This document shows positions 41,111-46,022 of a stretch of 46,022 bases of DNA, one piece after another. This DNA is from Chloroflexota bacterium (GTDB taxonomy: Bacteria > Chloroflexota > Anaerolineae > UBA2200): positions 1 through 46,022 of the forward strand of contig JAUWJD010000030.1 of NCBI GenBank assembly GCA_030607875.1. Direction: 5' to 3'. Numbering within the stretch: position 1 is the stretch's first letter; the number at the start of each line of letters is the position of its first letter. The notes under the pieces were generated by a model. It worked only from the letters and a program-made list of their open reading frames with translations. It was not told the DNA's origin and did no database searches. The position numbers and the translations under genes are program-made.

Positions 41111-42031
41111 ATGGGACGCTATATTGTGCGCCGGTTGTTGTGGATGATCCCGATGTTGTTCATTGTCTCGGTGATAACATTCGCTTTCGCCCACGCCGTG
41201 CCGGGTGGCCCATTCAATCGCGAGAAGCCACTGCCGGCAGAGATCATCGCCAACCTGGAGAAGTACTACGGCCTGGACCAGCCGGTCTGGAAGCAGTACG
41301 TAGACTGGTTCGGGGGCATTGTTACGCGTCTTGATTTCGGACCGGTCTACTCTTCGCGGAGCCGCCGGGTAAATGACATCTTCGCCGATCACTTGCCGGT
41401 CTCAGCGCAGCTAGGCATTTTGGCAACCTTGATTGCAGTGGGCATAGGCATGCCGCTAGGCATCCTCGCTGCGCTGAAACAGAACACCTTCTGGGACTAT
41501 CTGGGCATGGCGGGGGCCATCTTTGGGGTCTCGGTGCCCAACATTGTGTTGGGGCCACTGATGATACTGATATTCGCCTTGACCCTGGGCTGGCTGCCGG
41601 TGGCTGGCTGGGGCACACCAGCACAGATGATCATGCCTGCCTTGGCCCTTGGCACCGGTTCGGCGGCAGTCATCGCCCGGCTGACCCGGGCCAGCATGCT
41701 GCAGGTGATCCGCGAGGACTATATCCGGACCGCGCGTGCCAAGGGACTCGGTGAGCGAATCGTGATGGTGCGCCACGCTTTGAAGAACGCCCTGATCCCT
41801 GTGGCGACGATCCTGGGGCCGATGTTCGCAGCGCTGATCACCGGAACGTTCATCGTGGAGCTAATCTTTGCCATACCGGGGATGGGCAAGTACTTTATCA
41901 CCAGCATCACCAACCGCGACTATCCGGTAGTGATGGGTGCGTTCATGGTGTGGGCGGTAGCCCTGATCCTGGCCAATATCGCTGTGGACATCACCTACGC
42001 CTTCCTGGATCCGCGCATCCGCTTCGACTGA
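41111..42031 (+). CDS. Peptide ABC transporter permease, DppB/OppB type
   Basis: The 306-residue inner-membrane protein has about six helices. It begins MGRYIVRRLLWMIPMLFIVS, the standard DppB start, and has the EAA loop near the C-terminal third (YIRTARAKGLGERIVMVRHA), which docks the ATPase, followed by PVVMGAFMVWAVALILANI. With the DppC-type protein it forms the channel for peptides. The next gene begins 10 bp later. Confidence 0.94.
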   Translation: MGRYIVRRLLWMIPMLFIVSVITFAFAHAVPGGPFNREKPLPAEIIANLEKYYGLDQPVWKQYVDWFGGIVTRLDFGPVYSSRSRRVNDIFADHLPVSAQLGILATLIAVGIGMPLGILAALKQNTFWDYLGMAGAIFGVSVPNIVLGPLMILIFALTLGWLPVAGWGTPAQMIMPALALGTGSAAVIARLTRASMLQVIREDYIRTARAKGLGERIVMVRHALKNALIPVATILGPMFAALITGTFIVELIFAIPGMGKYFITSITNRDYPVVMGAFMVWAVALILANIAVDITYAFLDPRIRFD

Positions 42032-42041
42032 GGGTAAGGAC

Positions 42042-43097
42042 ATGACAACACAAGAACTAACAGCACAGCAGAAGGCAGCACTGCGCCTGAGCGAGCGGCA
42101 GGGCAAGCCAGCCAACCTGTGGCGGGACGCCTGGGATAGGCTGCTGCGCAACCGCGCATCGGTTATGGGTGGCGTCATTGTGCTGGCGCTGCTCGCTACG
42201 GCCTTCCTGGCATCGGCGATCGCCCCGTATCATTATGCCGAGGGCGACTCGTTCGAAGCCTACACCGTGCCCAATTGGCTGATCGGAATCCTGCCAGGCA
42301 ACATCGAAGCCTATGCCAAGACTGGCACAAAGTTCCTGTTCGGCGCGGACTACCTGGGACGCGACCTGCTCAGCCGCCTGATGTACGGCACGAGGGTGTC
42401 CTTGCCGGTGGGCTTTATGGGCGCCATAACCGCGCTGGTCATCGGCCTGGTCTATGGCTGCATCTCTGGCTATTACGGTGGCAAGGTGGACAACTTTATG
42501 ATGCGCGTGGTGGACATCATGTACGCCTTCCCCACCATGCTGCTGATCATCCTACTGATGGCCTTTTTCAAGTCCACCTTCGCTGACATTAGTCCAGGCA
42601 GCCCGGCCTACACCTTCAACCGGGTGAACGACGTTGTAGACCGCCTACTGGGCCTGCAAGGTGGCGGGATGCTGTTCATTTTTATGGGCATCGGCGTCAC
42701 CGCCTGGATGGGCATGGCACGCCTGGCGCGGGGGCAGATCCTATCGCTGAAGGAAAAAGAGTTCATCGAGGCCGCGCGCATGATTGGCGCTGGCGACATC
42801 CGCATCATCGTGCGGCACGTCCTGCCCAACATCATCGGACCGTGCCTCGTCTACGTGACGCTGGCTATTCCTGGGTACATCAGCACCGAGGTATTCCTCA
42901 GCTTCATCGGGCTGGGAGTGGACCCGCCGACGCCGAGCTGGGGCACGCTGATTTCGGAAGGGGCGCGGTCCATGCGCTCCTATCCGCACATGGTGATCTT
43001 CCCGGCGCTGGCCCTATCGATCACCATGTTTGCCTTCAACTTCCTGGGCGATGGCCTGCGCGATGCGCTCGACCCGAAGATGAAGGGCAGCAGTTAG
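42042..43097 (+). CDS. Peptide ABC transporter permease, DppC/OppC type
   Basis: The 351-residue protein has an N-terminal cytoplasmic stretch, LLRNRASVMGGVIVLALLAT as the first helix, then FGADYLGRDLLSRLMYGTRVSLPVG split across the family's usual start, and an EAA loop (FIEAARMIGAGDIRIIVRHV). FLGDGLRDALDPK is the typical C-terminal end. An outer-loop insert of about 35 residues near 95-115 and another near 190-205 make it longer than usual. It pairs with the upstream permease. Confidence 0.94.
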   Translation: MTTQELTAQQKAALRLSERQGKPANLWRDAWDRLLRNRASVMGGVIVLALLATAFLASAIAPYHYAEGDSFEAYTVPNWLIGILPGNIEAYAKTGTKFLFGADYLGRDLLSRLMYGTRVSLPVGFMGAITALVIGLVYGCISGYYGGKVDNFMMRVVDIMYAFPTMLLIILLMAFFKSTFADISPGSPAYTFNRVNDVVDRLLGLQGGGMLFIFMGIGVTAWMGMARLARGQILSLKEKEFIEAARMIGAGDIRIIVRHVLPNIIGPCLVYVTLAIPGYISTEVFLSFIGLGVDPPTPSWGTLISEGARSMRSYPHMVIFPALALSITMFAFNFLGDGLRDALDPKMKGSS

Positions 43098-43323
43098 TGA
43101 TGGGGGTATCCGCAGGTCTAGACAGTTGTAGAGACGTTGCATGCTACGTCTCTACGGTAGGGGGTGCGCCGCTCCTAGAAAGGGCAATGCACCGGTTGGT
43201 GACCCAGCGGTGCCACAATGGCGCTGTTCGAGTGCTGTCTCCAGGCAAGCACTGCTTCAAAGGAGTAGGCAAGGAGCACTTCCGGACGCTCGCTCAACTG
43301 TCTCGTCCTGCCGATTGCTAGGA
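43098..43323. repeat. Spacer with a 10-bp-arm palindrome
   Basis: GTAGAGACGT (43128-43137) and ACGTCTCTAC (43146-43155) enclose TGCATGCT. Repeats of this GTAGAGACGTTGCATG kind are common between genes in environmental bacteria. It separates the permeases from the second binding-protein gene and could lower read-through; no T-run follows. Confidence 0.7.
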
Positions 43324-44925
43324 ATGCCCAAGAGTCGTTGGCCTATCCTGGCACTGCTTTTTCTGCTCTGCGTCTTGGTAGTGCTATGCTCTACCTGTGT
43401 GGCTGCGGGATGGCTCCTGTCACGACCCGGTGTGGGCGTGGGCCCTTCACGGCCTGGTGGCAGCGGAACGTTGCGCCTTTTTGGCGCGGAACCATACACC
43501 CTGGACCCGGCACTGGTGCGGTACACAGTGTCCGCTGAGTACGTGGTGGAGATCTTTAGCGGGCTGGTGACTCTTGATGAGGAACTCCGAGTGGTGCCGG
43601 ACCTTGCTGAACGCTGGGAAGTCAGTCCCGATGGCAAGATATATACGTTCTTTTTGCGCGAGGACGTGCGCTTTCACAATGGACGTCCCGTCACCGCGAC
43701 GGATTTCAAGTATTCCTTGGAGCGCGCTTGCGATCCGCGCACCGGCTCCCCCGTTGCTGGCGGCTACGTGGGGGACATTGTCGGAGCGCAGGAGATGCTC
43801 AACGGACAGGCGGAGGAGATCAGCGGAATCGAGGTCCTGGACCCGCGAACGCTGCGTATTGCCATTGATGCGCCCAAAGCGTACTTCCTGGCCAAGTTGA
43901 CCTATTCTACAGCATTTGTTGTTGATCGCGATAGCGTGGAGCAGGCCAATTGGCTTGAGCGGCCCAACGGCACAGGGCCGTTCAGATTAGCTGAGCACAG
44001 CAGGGAGCGTATTGTCCTGGAACGCAACGAGAACTATTACCGAGACAAGCCAGACCTCAAGCAGGTGATCTTTTCCCTCTCGGGCGGATCGCCGATGAGC
44101 ATGTACGAGAATGGGGAACTTGACATCGTTAGGGTAGGCCCGGGAGATGTCGAGCGGGTGCGCGATCCAGCCAACCCGCTGCACGCTGAACTGTCCACTG
44201 TGCCGCAGTTGGACGTATACTATCTGGGCTTTGACGTGACCCAGCCGCCTTTTGATGATGTGAAGGTCCGCCAGGCATTCAGCCTGGCGATTGACCGCCA
44301 GAAGATCACCGATGTGGTGTTAAAGGGCATGGGATACCCGGCACAGGGCATTGTTCCGCCGGGCATGCCGGGCTACGAGCGTGAGCATTCCCTGTTGGCC
44401 TTTGACCCGCAGCGAGCTCAACGCTTGGTTTCCGAGTCCACGTATGGGGATGCGAGCCGCCTGCCGCCGATAACGCTGAGCATCGGTGGGCGCAGTGGTC
44501 AGCTTCCGGCTCACATCGAGGCGATAGCGGCCATGTACCGTGAGACCCTTGGCCTGGAAGTCAGCGTTGAGCAAACGGAAGATCTTTTTGCGGGGCGCCC
44601 GCAGTTCTTTGCGGGTGGTTGGAGTGCGGACTATCCCGATCCTGAGGATTTCCTGGATATTCTCTTCCACAGTCAGAGTGACTTGAACCACATGGGGTAT
44701 TCCAATCCTCAGTTGGATCGGCTGCTGGAAGAGGCGCGGATCGCAAGCGATCCGGCGCGACGAATGAACTTGTACAGGCAGGCAGAGGAAATGATCATTG
44801 CCGATGCCCCGTGGGTACCGCTGTGGCACAGTGCGGACTATGTTCTCACCAAGCCGTACGTAAGAGGTGCAGCTCACGCTGCAGCCATTTTCCCGTGGCT
44901 GAGCAACGTCTCTGTCGAAGAATAG
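43324..44925 (+). CDS. Second peptide-binding protein, membrane-anchored
   Basis: The start ATG 43324 is chosen because the protein then begins with a hydrophobic segment; the longer upstream frame is spacer sequence. The 533-residue product is again a family 5 solute-binding protein, with LRLFGAEPYTLDPALVRYT, YTFFLREDVRFHNGRPVTA and VRQAFSLAIDRQKITDVVL. A membrane segment (about 7-32) has cysteines but no good lipobox, so it is probably an uncleaved anchor. It is clearly related to the gene at 38672-40315 but diverged and with ordinary codon use. It probably gives the transporter a second ligand specificity. Confidence 0.88.
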   Translation: MPKSRWPILALLFLLCVLVVLCSTCVAAGWLLSRPGVGVGPSRPGGSGTLRLFGAEPYTLDPALVRYTVSAEYVVEIFSGLVTLDEELRVVPDLAERWEVSPDGKIYTFFLREDVRFHNGRPVTATDFKYSLERACDPRTGSPVAGGYVGDIVGAQEMLNGQAEEISGIEVLDPRTLRIAIDAPKAYFLAKLTYSTAFVVDRDSVEQANWLERPNGTGPFRLAEHSRERIVLERNENYYRDKPDLKQVIFSLSGGSPMSMYENGELDIVRVGPGDVERVRDPANPLHAELSTVPQLDVYYLGFDVTQPPFDDVKVRQAFSLAIDRQKITDVVLKGMGYPAQGIVPPGMPGYEREHSLLAFDPQRAQRLVSESTYGDASRLPPITLSIGGRSGQLPAHIEAIAAMYRETLGLEVSVEQTEDLFAGRPQFFAGGWSADYPDPEDFLDILFHSQSDLNHMGYSNPQLDRLLEEARIASDPARRMNLYRQAEEMIIADAPWVPLWHSADYVLTKPYVRGAAHAAAIFPWLSNVSVEE

Positions 44926-44962
44926 CCATGATTTTCATCTTTCTGAAGGGAGGACACGCTGT

Positions 44963-45946
44963 ATGGCTACATTGCTACAGGTGAAGGGACTCAAAACGCA
45001 GTTCTTCACACAGGATGGCATAGTGAGTGCCGTGAATGGCATCAGCTACGAGTTGAACGAGGGCGAGACCCTGGGCATCGTGGGGGAGAGTGGCTGTGGG
45101 AAGAGCGTGAGCGTTTTGTCCCTGATGCGCTTGATTCCTTCGCCCCCAGGCCGAATTGTGGGCGGAGAAGGCTGGTTTCAGGGCCGAGACTTGCTGAAGA
45201 TGGACAACGAAGAGATCCGTTCCGTGCGTGGCAACAAGATTGCCATGATCTTTCAGGATCCCATGACTTCTCTGAACCCCGTTCTGACTATCAACCAGCA
45301 GGTGAGTGAGGCTCTTGAGCTGCACCTGGGCATGGACAAGAAGCAGTCGCGCAAGCGTTCGATCGAACTCCTGGAGCTGGTGCAAATCCCGGACGCAGCG
45401 GATCGCATGGATGATTATCCTCACCAATTCTCTGGTGGTATGCGTCAGAGGGTCATGATCGCCATGGGCCTATCCTGCAACCCGCAACTGCTGATTGCTG
45501 ATGAGCCGACCACTGCCTTGGATGTGACGATCCAGGCGCAGATTATTGAGCTGGTGAAGCAATTAAAAGATGAGATCGGCATGGCGGTCATCTGGATCAC
45601 CCACGACATGGGAGTGATTGCTGGCCTGGCAGACCGGGTCAACGTCATGTATGCAGGCTACATCATCGAGTCCGCGGATGTCAAGGACCTATACGCTGAT
45701 CCGCGACACCCTTATACGCTCGGGCTCCTGGGCTCACTGCCGCGTCTGGATGCGGGGCCCAAAGAGAAACTGACACCCATTGAGGGACTGCCGCCGGACT
45801 TGATCGATATGGACCCCGGGTGCCCGTTTGCGCCTCGGTGCAAGTATGCTTTCGATCGCTGCCTTGAAGAAATGCCCCCGTTGGAAACCGTCGCGCGGCG
45901 GCACATCGCTGCCTGCTGGGTAGATGTTACTGGAGGTAAGAGATAA
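44963..45946 (+). CDS. Peptide ABC transporter ATPase, DppD/OppD type
   Basis: The 327-residue ATPase has Walker A GESGCGKSVSVL, Q-loop MIFQDPMTSLNPVL, signature FSGGMRQRVMIAMGL, Walker B LLIADEPTTALDVT and the switch His in WITHDMG. The C-terminal extension ends with CPFAPRCKYAFDRC, a feature of oligopeptide ATPases. It powers import with the partner ATPase that follows. GGGAGG precedes ATG 44963. Confidence 0.95.
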   Translation: MATLLQVKGLKTQFFTQDGIVSAVNGISYELNEGETLGIVGESGCGKSVSVLSLMRLIPSPPGRIVGGEGWFQGRDLLKMDNEEIRSVRGNKIAMIFQDPMTSLNPVLTINQQVSEALELHLGMDKKQSRKRSIELLELVQIPDAADRMDDYPHQFSGGMRQRVMIAMGLSCNPQLLIADEPTTALDVTIQAQIIELVKQLKDEIGMAVIWITHDMGVIAGLADRVNVMYAGYIIESADVKDLYADPRHPYTLGLLGSLPRLDAGPKEKLTPIEGLPPDLIDMDPGCPFAPRCKYAFDRCLEEMPPLETVARRHIAACWVDVTGGKR

Positions 45947-45947
45947 G

Positions 45948-46022
45948 ATGCCTGAGAATGACATCCTGCTCGAAGTCAAGAATCTCAAGATGTGGTTTCC
46001 CATTACGCAAGGAATCATATTC
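45948..46022 (+). CDS. Peptide ABC transporter ATPase, DppF/OppF type (partial, N-terminus only)
   Basis: The start ATG 45948 lies one base after the stop of the previous ATPase gene. Only 25 codons are visible, beginning MPENDILLEVKNLKMWFPI, which matches the N-terminal strand of DppF/OppF ATPases. The Walker motifs lie beyond the window. The call rests on this start and on gene order. Confidence 0.8.
   Translation, partial: MPENDILLEVKNLKMWFPITQGIIF

Overview
This 46 kb window looks like a chromosomal piece of a Chloroflexota bacterium, probably an Anaerolineae-like lineage. This placement is inferred from style, not from a marker tree. The signs are many lipoproteins and secreted proteins with long Thr/Pro (TPTPT) linkers, a Thr/Pro insert even inside SecD, a sortase, an N-terminally extended MEMO-family protein, a peptide ABC cluster, and moderately high GC with frequent ATG/GTG/TTG starts. 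One tRNA is present. There is no rRNA, CRISPR array, phage or complete insertion sequence.

Layout. (1) 1-4224, minus strand: a surface operon reading sortase > clan-A glycoside-hydrolase-like lipoprotein > Thr/Pro-rich linker protein > second secreted glycoside-hydrolase-like protein with a C-terminal DNRLRE-type domain, cut by the window start. (2) 4638-9070, plus strand: a ferredoxin with four [4Fe-4S] motifs, an aldehyde ferredoxin oxidoreductase family enzyme, and a CapA-like lipoprotein. It converges with and overlaps an MFS exporter on the minus strand. (3) 10416-11141: a gene-poor stretch with a MITE-like element. (4) 11142-13781, minus strand: a two-gene unit of a basic low-complexity protein and a membrane-spanning LuxR-HTH/kelch protein. 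(5) 14164-22306, minus strand: tRNA-Arg, a MEMO-family protein, a penicillin-binding protein, three glycosyltransferases, and a DNA alkyl-transferase.

(6) 22481-34828, plus strand: a SpoIIE-type phosphatase and a small P-loop protein; secDF; a zinc alcohol dehydrogenase with a beta-propeller lipoprotein; a SLOG-fold protein; a SpoU methyltransferase; rpsO-pnp with a structured leader; and signal peptidase I. (7) 34892-38512: an esterase (minus), then a THEP1-type NTPase, a triple-LysM lipoprotein, and an ECF sigma factor with an overlapping membrane protein that may be its anti-sigma. (8) 38672-46022, plus strand: a peptide ABC importer with two different solute-binding proteins, two permeases and two ATPases, the last cut by the window end.

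Much of the window concerns the cell envelope: secretion (SecDF, LepB), surface attachment (sortase, LysM, lipoproteins), wall and glycan synthesis, and uptake of peptides. The most unusual items are the HTH-membrane-kelch protein with its basic partner, the candidate H-type pseudoknot in the rpsO leader, the sortase/glycoside-hydrolase operon without an obvious LPXTG substrate, and a palindromic operator-like arrangement around a consensus promoter of the MFS gene. I found no defence system and no clearly novel multi-gene machine; the HTH-kelch pair is the best candidate for new biology.
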